Assembly (NCBI GenBank): GCA_964407405.1
Contig: CAYOVH010000002.1
Span: 199,205 to 263,204 of the forward strand
Length of the DNA: 64,000 bases
Reading direction: 5' to 3'
Source of the DNA: JASLCR01 sp964407405
Lineage (GTDB): Bacteria; Patescibacteriota; Saccharimonadia; Saccharimonadales; Saccharimonadaceae
A model generated the notes under the pieces. It was not told the DNA's origin and searched no databases. It worked only from the letters and a program-made list of their open reading frames with translations. Positions 26,037-34,032 of this stretch are shown piece by piece (positions within the stretch are counted from its first letter, which is position 1; each line of letters opens with the position of its first letter). Position numbers and translations under genes: made by a program.

Positions 26037-26110
26037 TTTGGAGTGCCCGTAGGCTTTGCCTAGGAGTCTTGCTAATCGCCGCCTACAGCACGATTACTTG
26101 GGAGTCCAAA
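26037..26110. other. Cloverleaf-like structured element upstream of int
   Basis: Outer stem TTTGGA (26037-26042) with TCCAAA (26105-26110). Inside are a hairpin TAGGC-ttt-GCCTA (26050-26062) and a stem TAATCG/CGATTA (26073-26078, 26091-26096). The loop of the second arm and the first arm share GCCTAC/GTAGGC complementarity. It has no tRNA consensus bases. It may be an RNA leader element of int or a recombination arm site. Confidence 0.45.
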
Positions 26111-26480
26111 TGCAAAATATAATTCATGTGTACTCTTATTATATTCCAAATCCACATTTTGTATATGTTTATTTTTAGACACAACTATCTCCCTGAATAG
26201 TACCAGAGTCAATAGATAAACCACAGCTTGTTAGTCACGTCTTTCTTAGCCGACCTTGCATTTCTTATTACGTCTTTGTTGATAGGTGATCGTACAACAC
26301 CAGAAATACTAGCGATCTTTTACCCCACAGCTAAGTATCACTATCTTCTCTTTCTACCCTCCTGCGTACATCAGGTCGGAGGGCTTTTGAATAGTTGCCC
26401 TCAGAACTATCTACGCATGAGAAGAGACCTATTGACACATAGGTAGCGCAAACTGTAGTTATTTGTGAAAAAGTGAGACG
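26111..26480. other. Non-coding stretch between int and the late terminator
   Basis: AT-rich. A plus-strand hairpin CCCTCC/GGAGGG followed by CTTTT (about 26356-26395) looks like a rightward terminator. An open frame from 26228 has no start codon context or recognisable protein. Otherwise I see nothing. Confidence 0.4.
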
Positions 26481-26490
26481 AAACAGAAAA

Positions 26491-26544
26491 TCCCTTACCC
26501 GTAATGGGACAAGGGAGTTATTTCTGGTCTCCCTATACAGGGAG
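26491..26544 (-). terminator. Late operon terminator (two hairpins)
   Basis: On the minus strand CTCCCT-gtat-AGGGAG (26544-26529), then TCCCTT..AAGGGA with an inner CCC/GGG (26516-26491) followed by TTTTCTG. This ends the leftward late/lysis transcript. Confidence 0.8.
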
Positions 26545-26564
26545 CGTCAATTCAGATTTTGATA
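26540..26564. repeat. 25-bp repeat, inverted copy at 59283-59307
   Basis: The 25 bases starting GGGAGCGTCAATTC recur exactly on the opposite strand at 59283-59307, near the other prophage end. It overlaps the late terminator region here. Confidence 0.9.
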
Positions 26565-26581
26565 TTTAAATTATAGCAAAT

Positions 26582-26788
26582 CTAAGCATCAGAGTCAAGA
26601 GGCTCTTTGTTATCAATCGGTGTATTGAGTGCCGCCATTGTATTTATGACAGTCACTTCTCCGCCCCATAGTGCTACTTCAAGCTCGCCAATATAGCCCT
26701 TTGCTCTTAGGTAGATGATGACTGGCGTGCCAAGCGCTGTAAATATATAGAGCGCTGCGCGTAGTTTTGACGGGATGTTTAGTTTCAT
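26582..26788 (-). CDS. Small holin-like membrane protein
   Basis: 68 residues. Hydrophobic segments at about 10-26 and 32-52 and a charged end (NKEPLDSDA). Last gene before the terminator and directly after the endolysin, the usual place of a holin. The sequence style (LRAALYIFTALGTPVIIYL) resembles short actinophage holins. Assigned mainly by position. Confidence 0.65.
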   Translation of the reverse strand: MKLNIPSKLRAALYIFTALGTPVIIYLRAKGYIGELEVALWGGEVTVINTMAALNTPIDNKEPLDSDA

Positions 26789-26797
26789 AATATCCTC

Positions 26798-27643
26798 CTA
26801 TTTCACCATTACTTTTTGGCCAGGCTTCAACTTCTTGTTGAAGTCCTTCCAGTCTTTTGAACCATTTAATTTTGCTATTGCGACCCACCGATCGGGACTT
26901 CCGGCATCTTTAAATCCAGCAGCCTGAGCAATATTAGATAGCCCCCAGCCTGCCTTTACCGTGACGTAGACTTTCTTAGCAGCTGTAGCGGTTTTATTAT
27001 CGCCAGGATTGATCCACCAACCAGGCACACCTTTATTGCGAGTAATGTTTCGCATACCATTTGCTTGGCTAAACGTGTAATAGGTGCCTGCTGGAACGGT
27101 GCTGTTGCTGTGCTTGCCAGCTTTTGCATCGGCGGAGTTTACATACCCCTTGATTGATTTGACTACTTTATAGTCGCCAGTAGTCGGTTTTGGGGCTGGT
27201 TTTGGAGCAGCAACTTTCTTAACGATCTGCTTGCTTCCGACATATTCACTCCATCCGAGCAACTTTAGATCATATGACCAGCCCTTCTGAAGCTTTTTGG
27301 TGAGGTCTGAGAGGCTAGAGAATGTCAGCTTATCCGCATATGGTTTATGGGTGTTTGGGCTTGTATACGCTGTGCCGCTGCCGTCACTGTTTAGTTTTGC
27401 CCATAGTACGTGTCCCATGCCTTTATATCCTGAATACCATAGAAGGACCCATACGCCATTTGGGACTGCATCTGTATGCCTTCCTTTTACTCGATTCCAG
27501 CCATCTGCAGCAGTGTTGTACTGGTAGAACACATCGACAGATTGCTCTACATATGCCATGCACCAGCCAAGCCAGTCGCTCAAGACTTTGTCTCCCTGTT
27601 TGATGTATGGATCGAAGTTTGGTGTTGTTACTTGTTTATACAT
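26798..27643 (-). CDS. Endolysin: CHAP-like domain, SH3-like region, LysM-like end
   Basis: 281 residues. The N-terminal domain (1-125) has DWLGWCMAYVEQS with a candidate catalytic Cys28 and YKGMGHVLWAKL with His, the pattern of a CHAP amidase/endopeptidase. A Pro/Lys linker (APKPAPKPTT) leads to an SH3-like region (about 155-220) and a LysM-like wall-binding end (VTVKAGWGLSNIAQAAGF). It should cut host peptidoglycan at lysis. No signal peptide, so it needs the holin. Confidence 0.85.
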   Translation of the reverse strand: MYKQVTTPNFDPYIKQGDKVLSDWLGWCMAYVEQSVDVFYQYNTAADGWNRVKGRHTDAVPNGVWVLLWYSGYKGMGHVLWAKLNSDGSGTAYTSPNTHKPYADKLTFSSLSDLTKKLQKGWSYDLKLLGWSEYVGSKQIVKKVAAPKPAPKPTTGDYKVVKSIKGYVNSADAKAGKHSNSTVPAGTYYTFSQANGMRNITRNKGVPGWWINPGDNKTATAAKKVYVTVKAGWGLSNIAQAAGFKDAGSPDRWVAIAKLNGSKDWKDFNKKLKPGQKVMVK

Positions 27644-27651
27644 AATGGCTC

Positions 27652-27942
27652 CTAATTTAGACGTTCTTTTATTTCGACTAGTGTGGCGTCGATTGATTTG
27701 AGCTGAGTTTGGATCTCAGTAAATTTTACTTGGTTGGTGGTGCTCTCGCTTTTCAGCCGTCCAATGTCTTGGGTATTTGTCGTTGTATGTTCTTCGATGC
27801 TTCTGGTGCGGTTGTCCATGCCTGCTACCCAGGTTGTACCGGTAACAAGTGCTCCGGCCACCATGATGAGAAATGCAACGGAAAATGTCACGCCGGTATT
27901 TTGGCTGATAGTAATTGTCTTGTTAGTACGGTTTATTTCCAC
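27652..27942 (-). CDS. Membrane protein with coiled coil in the lysis module
   Basis: 96 residues. One membrane helix (about 19-41), then a polar coiled coil (DIGRLKSESTTNQVKFTEIQ). This layout is like XhlA/hemolysin-type or accessory holin proteins. First gene of the lysis transcript, 8 bp before the endolysin. Confidence 0.7.
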   Translation of the reverse strand: MEINRTNKTITISQNTGVTFSVAFLIMVAGALVTGTTWVAGMDNRTRSIEEHTTTNTQDIGRLKSESTTNQVKFTEIQTQLKSIDATLVEIKERLN

Positions 27943-28008
27943 TAGTTAGACCCTCGTTCTACTCTCATTTTCCGTGGTAACCGCCCGCGTTGCGTGTAAG
28001 TAATGTAT

Positions 28009-28037
28009 ATTATACCGCTTATTCTTTGCTTTGGCAA
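28009..28037 (-). promoter_or_regulatory. Promoter of the lysis module
   Basis: On the minus strand TTGCCA (28037-28032), a 17-bp spacer and a perfect TATAAT (28014-28009). It would drive 27942 through 26582 independently of the tail genes and lies 90 bp from the invertible segment. Confidence 0.8.
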
Positions 28038-28069
28038 ATTAACTATGAGTGGTTATTCGGTGAGATGCT

Positions 28070-28489
28070 ATGGTTATCTCTATGTATTATTATGGAGAGT
28101 CTGAAATTGTCTTTTGCGACGACCATTCGTCGGATAAGCTAGATTTTACGACGTTCGGCTTTGGTAACTACTCACTCTCCGAAGTGGACACCAAATTTAC
28201 GTGGATTAACGACAAGACAATCTTCGCAAAGACGGTCAATGTGGGAGCTATGCCAAACAGTACAACAAAGAGCGTTGCGCACGGTATTACTGGTCTAGAA
28301 TATGTCGTATGGCTTGAGGGTAGAGCTAGCAACAGCAGTGGAGTATTTATTGCTTTGAACTTTGCAAATGGCGTAGGCCCTTCTTCTAGCATCGGACTCA
28401 CATTGAACGGTGCAAATATTCAGATATTAGCTGGGGCGAATCAATCATCCTTTTCTGGCTACGTGACAGTTTATTATACGAAAATCTAG
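28070..28489 (+). other. Silent tail-fibre C-terminal cassette (cassette A)
   Basis: This plus-strand frame is not an independent gene: it has no ribosome site, and its first 19 codons are a remnant. After the shared residues SDKLDFTTFG it encodes about 108 residues (FGNYSLSEVDTKFTWINDKT to VTVYYTKI) of a tail-fibre-type domain; SVAHGITGLEYVVWLEGR resembles repeats in the neighbouring tail protein at 30502. It is convergent with, and ends 9 bp from, the expressed cassette B. Inversion would place it in frame behind the constant N-terminus. Confidence 0.8.
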
Positions 28490-28902
28490 CAGTTCAAACT
28501 ATTCAGTCATATACCATCCCTTAAACGAGAATACGTCAGAATTTTTCCACGTAAAAGGGACAGTAGCAGAACTATTTACGTAGCTACTTGATAATATTGC
28601 AAATCTGTTGCTTGTTTCAGTAGATAGGTATGCTACAAAACTATTAACGCCGCTACTTGATGCTGTACCAACTGATATGACATTAACTGTTCCACCGCCA
28701 ATATATTCATCTGAGCTAATTGGTAGTGGTGCTGTGAATATTAATTTTCCTGTTGCTGGACCCGTCAAAGATACCTGGATATAGAAACTTACCTTTTTAC
28801 CATAGGCCATATAAAATGCCTTGATGACGGTTCCTCCAAAGTTAGTGAATGTTGGTGTCCAAGTCTGCCAGCCGAACGTCGTAAAATCTAGCTTGTCCGA
28901 CG
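28128..28902. repeat. Invertible DNA segment with 33-bp inverted repeats
   Basis: 28128-28160 and 28870-28902 are inverted copies with one mismatch. Each contains 10-bp imperfect arms CGTCGGATAA and TTTTACGACG around the 6-base centre GCTAGA, the geometry of a tyrosine-recombinase site (dif also has a 6-bp centre). The 709 bp between them hold two opposed C-terminal cassettes. Both cassettes are in frame with the constant N-terminus (28903-29026) across the repeat. Confidence 0.88.
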
Positions 28903-29026
28903 TTATTGAGTTAGCAGCTAAATTACCGCCATATATAGACTCAATATTCTCAACTAAATCATTCATCTCCTCTGCCGTGAGGATAGCGAATGGACTAAAG
29001 CTCATTGAAGGATTTGGCAAACTCAT
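28499..29026 (-). CDS. Tail fibre / receptor-binding protein, current phase (cassette B)
   Basis: 175 residues. A constant N-terminus (MSLPNPSMSFSPFAILTAEE, then NDLVENIESIYGG) of the type that attaches fibres is followed by SDKLDFTTFG, encoded by the inverted repeat, and a variable beta-rich end (WQTWTPTFTNFGGTVIKAFY to SFKGWYMTE). It probably binds the host surface. A GTAGAGAT leader and one copy of the phage intergenic motif lie upstream. The C-terminus is exchangeable with cassette A. Confidence 0.85.
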   Translation of the reverse strand: MSLPNPSMSFSPFAILTAEEMNDLVENIESIYGGNLAANSITSDKLDFTTFGWQTWTPTFTNFGGTVIKAFYMAYGKKVSFYIQVSLTGPATGKLIFTAPLPISSDEYIGGGTVNVISVGTASSSGVNSFVAYLSTETSNRFAILSSSYVNSSATVPFTWKNSDVFSFKGWYMTE

Positions 29027-29036
29027 ATCTCTACTC

Positions 29037-29058
29037 TTAATTGTAAATAGTCTGAAAT
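29037..29058 (-). promoter_or_regulatory. Phage intergenic motif, copy 7 (divergent)
   Basis: Minus strand ATTTCAGACTATTTACAATT, 11 bp before the 29026 ATG. A diverged copy of the CAGCCTCTACATAATTAA motif; TACAAT would be the -10. Confidence 0.5.
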
Positions 29059-29072
29059 CACTAAAAGTATGA

Positions 29073-29224
29073 TATAATAATCGTGTCTATATTTTTCAGC
29101 TGCGGAACATACTTTATATCTAGCTTAGAGGTGGGCAGCCATTACAAAAGCTAGATTTGAGTCTGCTTTGAAAGGTATAGACAGCCAGTGATGGCTGTCC
29201 ATTTTTATTCCCAAGGAGGTACGT
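29073..29224 (+). promoter_or_regulatory. Promoter and attenuator-like structured leader of the rightward operon
   Basis: An extended -10 (TGATATAAT, hexamer 29073-29078) predicts a start near 29085. The leader of about 140 nt begins GTGTCTATA, which pairs with TATAGACA about 90 nt on (closing stem). Inside, ATCTAGCTT pairs with AAGCTAGAT. The 3' closing strand overlaps an intrinsic terminator GACAGCCA-gtga-TGGCTGTC followed by CATTTTTATT, just before the AAGGAGGT ribosome site. A second GGGCAGCCA upstream could pair with the same TGGCTGTCC as an antiterminator. This is the layout of a riboswitch or attenuator. I match it to no known class. Confidence 0.6.
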
Positions 29225-29566
29225 ATGGATGAAGAATATAGTAATCTAGTAGATATCGCAGCTGAGGCGCAAAAAGCTCAGCAAAATCAATCAGCTGGGT
29301 TTGCAATAGATGAGAATATCGTTGCTATTACTGCAATATTTATACTTGTTCAAGCTATTATTTGTGGAATTATTGCTACCTTTATAGCTCATGAGAATGA
29401 GCGAAGTAAGTCGCTTGCTTTTGTAACTGGCTTTTTTCTTGGTCCATTGGGTATTGCGATCTACGCTATTATTGGAGAAACTATCGAGCTGAGGATAGCT
29501 ATTGAAGAAAAAGAACGACGAAAGCTTCAAAAGGAATATAAACAACCGGCAAAGGTTGATGTATGA
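29225..29566 (+). CDS. Membrane protein of the rightward prophage operon
   Basis: 113 residues with a strong AAGGAGGT site. Two membrane helices (about 35-58 and 68-86, GFFLGPLGIAIYAIIGETIE) and a charged C-terminus (EEKERRKLQKEYKQPAKVDV). It runs against all neighbours, with its own promoter and leader: the pattern of a lysogen-expressed gene, perhaps superinfection exclusion or surface change. No family recognised. Confidence 0.75.
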   Translation: MDEEYSNLVDIAAEAQKAQQNQSAGFAIDENIVAITAIFILVQAIICGIIATFIAHENERSKSLAFVTGFFLGPLGIAIYAIIGETIELRIAIEEKERRKLQKEYKQPAKVDV

Positions 29567-30102
29567 GGATACCACTACGCAGAAGAAACTATAAGATCAT
29601 AGCCATGGTATTGATTGCTCTTGGTCTAGCAATATCTATTAGCTTGATGATGATTTATGCTTCTAAAAAACCGGAGCAAAGAGCAGCTATAAGTAGTGTT
29701 GAGCAGCCAGATGAGGAAGCTACTCAAAATGAACCAAGAAAAATAGATAAGATTTCAAAAGAAAGCACTAATATTTCCAAAGGTACAACTAATAAACCAA
29801 AACAAAATGATCAGCCAAAAGAAAAGCCAAAAGTCTTATCGACACAAGAGTATGGAGAGAAATACCTTAATCTAAGTCATCCTGATCTCCAAAAATGCTT
29901 TGATACTATTGTAGAGGCATTCCCGCATAGATTTACAGAAGATGTCCGTGAGAATAATGTAAAAGCACTACGCGCCTGGTCATCGGTATGTGCTACTGAA
30001 GTATATCGTGTTTATCCAGGTGCTCCCGCTATACGATCAAAAGGATTATGGTTGATTAATGATGACTTCTTTGACGGTGATACTGCCAAAAGCTACCATT
30101 AA
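29563..30102 (+). CDS. Membrane-anchored exported protein of the rightward operon
   Basis: 179 residues, ATGA overlap with the previous gene. A basic start (MRIPLRRRNYK) and one membrane helix (12-32) are followed by a low-complexity Lys/Asn/Thr/Pro linker and a C-terminal globular part (PDLQKCFDTIVEAFPHRFTE ... VCATEVYRVYPG) with two cysteines. Probably on the outer face of the membrane. Ends 4 bp into the convergent 30099 gene. Function unknown. Confidence 0.75.
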   Translation: MRIPLRRRNYKIIAMVLIALGLAISISLMMIYASKKPEQRAAISSVEQPDEEATQNEPRKIDKISKESTNISKGTTNKPKQNDQPKEKPKVLSTQEYGEKYLNLSHPDLQKCFDTIVEAFPHRFTEDVRENNVKALRAWSSVCATEVYRVYPGAPAIRSKGLWLINDDFFDGDTAKSYH

Positions 30103-30509
30103 GAAAACTTCGGCTGGTTGTATGTTTTTATCAGAAAGGTGAAGTTTTCCGTCCCTGATGCTGTTACCATTGATAGCCCATAAGGATTCGGGATGATAAC
30201 TGTTGCACGTATGGTATTTCCTCCAGCATGTGAGCACGCTACAAATATGCCATACACACCCCTAGACCCAGTTCTACTAAATCTAGTAGAAATAGCAACC
30301 GGATAGTAGTGTGACCCTTCTTTTGAGCTATTTACTCTTACATTAAGAAGTGACTCTGCCTTCCCTAAGGTGATATCGGCTGTTTGTATTAATGTACCAT
30401 ATCCTCCAATTGTTTGAGACCCTGGAATAGATATTGCTGTCTGACCACTATCGTCATTACGTAGGGTATCAAAATCAGTCGTTATAATTAAGTTATCTAT
30501 TCTAGTCAT
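30099..30509 (-). CDS. Phage tail-associated protein
   Basis: 136 residues, beta-rich (GGYGTLIQTADITLGKAESL, VYGIFVACSHAGGNTIRATV). Between the tail proteins 30502 and the fibre gene. Probably part of the baseplate or fibre; no family recognised. Confidence 0.65.
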   Translation of the reverse strand: MTRIDNLIITTDFDTLRNDDSGQTAISIPGSQTIGGYGTLIQTADITLGKAESLLNVRVNSSKEGSHYYPVAISTRFSRTGSRGVYGIFVACSHAGGNTIRATVIIPNPYGLSMVTASGTENFTFLIKTYNQPKFS

Positions 30510-31218
30510 CTAGGTATATCCTATAGTGCATTGTGAATAGCCCAGCGAAATAAGTATCGAAATACATGTTTAATGTAGTAGTAGTTAGCGTGCTATATGC
30601 TTCTACACCAGAGACTCCGATGGCTTGCTCCGATCCGTATAGCCTTGTTCGTCCATCCCATGTTGAAAATATCAACACAACTGGTATATATCCTAGATTA
30701 TGCGTCACACTCCTCACGTCGAATCCAGCGCTGCCGCTATCATTGACTGATATCGTCCCTTGGTCATATATCTTCAAGTAATTTTCTGTTGAGTCCATGT
30801 ATAGCCCGTAAGTTACTGGTGATTCAGCGATTGAAGTATTGCTTGGTATTGATATAGGCTGGAGAGCGGTTACTCTGTATGCAAATGTAGTTGTCGCAGC
30901 AAAATTTATGAAAGTAGCATATATATTTGTAGCATCGCTCTCTACTACTCCAAAAGGACTATTCATAAATTGATTGAATGCAGCTACAAATTGTATTGAT
31001 CCTGACCCAAAATCAAAGCTTGTTGCCCATGAATCATTTGAGTAGGAGCCCACGCAAAGTGGCGTGAATGGTAGCCCATGTGGTATAGTTACCGTCACTG
31101 CGTCGGCTATACTGCTTGCTTTTGGCACTGAAATTGTCCCAGAGCGTTTAAATACCACCTTATCGTATGGATAATCTGTTGTGAGGGTAAGCTTCTTTGA
31201 CTCTGATATTGGAGGCAT
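30502..31218 (-). CDS. Tail protein with two related beta domains
   Basis: 238 residues. Two halves share a pattern: GTISVPKASSIADAVTVTIP-HGLPFTPLCVGSYS and GTISVNDSGS ... SVTHNLGYIPVVLIFSTW. The same HG/HN-L signature occurs in silent cassette A, so these belong to one tail-domain family. Overlaps the next gene by 8 bp. Likely tail tip or fibre. Confidence 0.7.
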   Translation of the reverse strand: MPPISESKKLTLTTDYPYDKVVFKRSGTISVPKASSIADAVTVTIPHGLPFTPLCVGSYSNDSWATSFDFGSGSIQFVAAFNQFMNSPFGVVESDATNIYATFINFAATTTFAYRVTALQPISIPSNTSIAESPVTYGLYMDSTENYLKIYDQGTISVNDSGSAGFDVRSVTHNLGYIPVVLIFSTWDGRTRLYGSEQAIGVSGVEAYSTLTTTTLNMYFDTYFAGLFTMHYRIYLDD

Positions 31219-31219
31219 C

Positions 31220-31480
31220 TTAGCCTCCGAGTATATTTATCACATCTTGGCCTGGAGCACTTTGCCATATACCAACCCTCAAAAGATATGATCCGATCTT
31301 GATGCGCCGATTTGTTCCATCGTTGAATAAGAATCCTGTACGGTCAATAATGACAAGATCGTTTGCCGTTGCCGAGTCATATATTCGCATCGTTCCTCGG
31401 CCTTCATCAATCTGAATCTGGCCACCGAGAGTTGATATAAGGTTATTTCCTGGTTGTGTAATCTTGGTTATTATAGCCAT
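31220..31480 (-). CDS. Small phage tail protein
   Basis: 86 residues (MAIITKITQPGNNLISTLGG, then RGTMRIYDSATANDLVIIDR). Small beta-rich protein after the tape measure gene; one base separates it from the next gene. Preceded by a copy of the intergenic motif. Confidence 0.65.
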   Translation of the reverse strand: MAIITKITQPGNNLISTLGGQIQIDEGRGTMRIYDSATANDLVIIDRTGFLFNDGTNRRIKIGSYLLRVGIWQSAPGQDVINILGG

Positions 31481-31488
31481 CTCTATGT

Positions 31489-31509
31489 TTAATTATGGAG
31501 ATGCTGAGA
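31489..31509 (-). promoter_or_regulatory. Phage intergenic motif, copy 1
   Basis: Minus strand TCTCAGCATCTCCATAATTA, just after the tape measure stop and 9 bp before the ATG at 31480. Confidence 0.55.
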
Positions 31510-31512
31510 ATC

Positions 31513-34029
31513 CTAGATTCCTTGAATTGATATAGATCCTGTCTTTGCTTTTACTGTTTCATTTATGAGTTTCGCTATTCGAGTGGCAATGGCCCGTTCA
31601 TCTGCCTTTGATGAGGTCATTACCCCGGACATAGATAAGTTAACTGTAACATTAGTACTTCCCCCAGCTACACCGTCCTTTGGTAGTCCAGTAGCTTGGT
31701 TTACCTGTTCCTTCGGAAGAACGTACTCCCCTGCATGAACGATACCAGCAACGTCATTCTTTGCGCCAGTGCCAGTAAAACCACCACTTGCGAAAGCAGG
31801 AACAACATATCTCTTCCCTTTATACTCATTGACTGAGAATCCGCGATCAATATCTTTTTTATCTTTACTCTCAAAAACAATAGGTGTTCCTGCAACTTCT
31901 TTTGTATAAGATTTAACCTGATTTTTTCCATATTGAGACCCGTAGGCTTGTCCTGCGGCAGCACCGGCTGAACTTGCATCGGCTATTTGTTGTCTTAGAC
32001 TCTTAAGCTGCTCATCACGCTGTTTCTTGAGCGCTTGTATCTCGTCAAGTAGCATTACACCACGTACTGATAGCACGTCATTACGATGTTTATTGAGAAG
32101 CGCGAGTTCTTCATTGAGTTTTTTCTGGTTTTCAGCTCTTCTTGCTTCATATTCAGTCTTTGCAGATTGGGTTTGAGCATTAAATTCTTGTTCTCTGAGA
32201 CCAGTAGATTTCTGATATTCTGCATTTTCTCGCGCAAGAGCAAATTGCAGCTCTGAGAGTTGTTTCTGATTTGCAACAGTGTTGTACTTTGATAGAAAGT
32301 CTATCTGATTTTGTAATGCACGAGTTTTCTGCTGGTGAGTTAAGAGCTCCTCATTCTGAGTTTTATTGAATGACGTCAGGCGCTCATTATAGGCATTTTT
32401 ATAAGCCCTTTCCTCTTCAGTGAGAGTTTTTGTAAGAGAGGCTATATTCTCATTTTTCTCTTTAACAAGTTGCGCAAGTGAATAACGATAATTATCCCTC
32501 ACATCCTGCATCTGCTGGTTGATCTTGGCTATTTGCTTTGCAGTATCTTTTGCATTAGTTGCTGCTGTACCAAGTCCACCAGCGGCCTCATTAACATTTT
32601 GACCAAATTTATCTGATAAATCCTCTGCGCTATCTAAATTGTCAATTAATGATGATACAGCAATACCGGTACCAATTGCCGCTAATCCGCCCAATAGAGC
32701 TGTCAGTCCACCACTAGCAAAAGCACTAGCAACACCCATTGCTGTTATTGCTGAACGAATTGTACGAAAAGCTGTAATTGCTAGTGGTACAACAGTTAGG
32801 AACCCAACAAATGCAGTTGCTCCTGCGCCAAATGCGATTGCAGCCTTCTGGCCTTCTTCATTCATACCTCCAAGAGCACCAATAAAACCACCAGTAACAA
32901 TATTAGTAACACGCCCAATGGTTGTCTGCATCTCTTTCAGTGTTTGATTTAGTTGAGCCTGCTTGCCTGCATTAGTTTCGGCCAGTACAGCAGAATCACC
33001 CTCTACAAGATTGTTAAGACGCTGCTGACCAATTAATTTAGCTTGTACACGCTCTTTCTCGCTTAGTTGAGAGACACTCTTACCCAATACCCCAGCACCA
33101 TACTCGAGTATCTTATTCCAATTTTCGGTTTGTCCAGATAGATTACCGATTGCGCTGTTTTCGGTATAGAATGATTCTGCTAGGTTTCCGACCGCTGTAT
33201 CAAAGTCTATAGTTGACGATTTACCAAATGCTGCTTGGTCTTTATAGCCTTGCATTAGCTTTATTGCTTCTGGTAGACCGACACCAGCTGTAAGTAGCTT
33301 TTGTAGTCCATCGGCCGCAGTGGAAACTGTAATGAGTCCATCGCTTGCTAGGCTCTGGGCTGCACTAGTGGCTTCTTTCGCACTATATCCAAATCTCTCT
33401 GAGAGCCTTGATAGTCCTGCTAGTGCCGCCTCATATTCATTTGCAGCAGTGACACTATTCTTAACAACATTCATAGCCGTGTTGAGGACAGTTAGTCCAG
33501 CTACTACGCCGCCAATAGCAACAATAGAATCTGCCATTGAGCTAGTAAAGCTATTTTGGCTCTTATACGTACCATCAAGCATCGAAGAAAGCTTTGATTG
33601 CTGTTGAGATTGGTTTTGTACTGCTACATTGAGAGCATTTGTGGCACTACTTGCTTGTGTAGATCCAGCACCATATCTTTGAATAGCGGCCGTACTTCGT
33701 GCAGTTGCACTGGCAACTTGATTATTTGCTCGTTCAACGGTGAGGAATTGTTTTTGAATTTGTGGAGTATAGGTAGAGAGAGTTTTAGCCGTCTCTTGGG
33801 CTTCTCTCTTTATGGCATTTACTCGAGTTTGTGCATCATATGCGGTCGTTCCACTAGATGATCCAGACTTGCTAGCTGTTGTCTGAGCAGCTTTCTTAGC
33901 AGCCTTGGATTGATTGTCGTACGATTTTTGAACTAGTTTATCTGCTTCAGCAATGGATTTCTTAAGCTGTGCTAGATCAATACTAGCATCATACTTAACG
34001 GCTCCGACTGCTGTAGCACCAGATTGCAT
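31513..34029 (-). CDS. Tail tape measure protein
   Basis: 838 residues, longest phage gene. Long coiled-coil and Gln/Ala/Ser-rich N-terminal part, a hydrophobic Gly/Ala-rich middle (about 380-470, KAAIAFGAGATAFVGFLTVV), then a Lys/Glu/Asn-rich coiled coil and a C-terminal glycine-rich end (VPAFASGGFTGTGAKNDVAG, HAGEYVLPKEQV), a common tape-measure ending. Sets tail length (about 125 nm at 0.15 nm per residue). Confidence 0.9.
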   Translation of the reverse strand: MQSGATAVGAVKYDASIDLAQLKKSIAEADKLVQKSYDNQSKAAKKAAQTTASKSGSSSGTTAYDAQTRVNAIKREAQETAKTLSTYTPQIQKQFLTVERANNQVASATARSTAAIQRYGAGSTQASSATNALNVAVQNQSQQQSKLSSMLDGTYKSQNSFTSSMADSIVAIGGVVAGLTVLNTAMNVVKNSVTAANEYEAALAGLSRLSERFGYSAKEATSAAQSLASDGLITVSTAADGLQKLLTAGVGLPEAIKLMQGYKDQAAFGKSSTIDFDTAVGNLAESFYTENSAIGNLSGQTENWNKILEYGAGVLGKSVSQLSEKERVQAKLIGQQRLNNLVEGDSAVLAETNAGKQAQLNQTLKEMQTTIGRVTNIVTGGFIGALGGMNEEGQKAAIAFGAGATAFVGFLTVVPLAITAFRTIRSAITAMGVASAFASGGLTALLGGLAAIGTGIAVSSLIDNLDSAEDLSDKFGQNVNEAAGGLGTAATNAKDTAKQIAKINQQMQDVRDNYRYSLAQLVKEKNENIASLTKTLTEEERAYKNAYNERLTSFNKTQNEELLTHQQKTRALQNQIDFLSKYNTVANQKQLSELQFALARENAEYQKSTGLREQEFNAQTQSAKTEYEARRAENQKKLNEELALLNKHRNDVLSVRGVMLLDEIQALKKQRDEQLKSLRQQIADASSAGAAAGQAYGSQYGKNQVKSYTKEVAGTPIVFESKDKKDIDRGFSVNEYKGKRYVVPAFASGGFTGTGAKNDVAGIVHAGEYVLPKEQVNQATGLPKDGVAGGSTNVTVNLSMSGVMTSSKADERAIATRIAKLINETVKAKTGSISIQGI

Positions 34030-34032
34030 TTT

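Noticed and set aside
26228..26446. 72-residue plus-strand open frame
   Set aside because: Non-standard start, no ribosome site, contains a terminator hairpin and gives no recognisable protein.
28070..28489. Independent plus-strand gene
   Set aside because: No ribosome site or promoter, and its first 19 codons match nothing; better explained as the silent cassette of the invertible segment.
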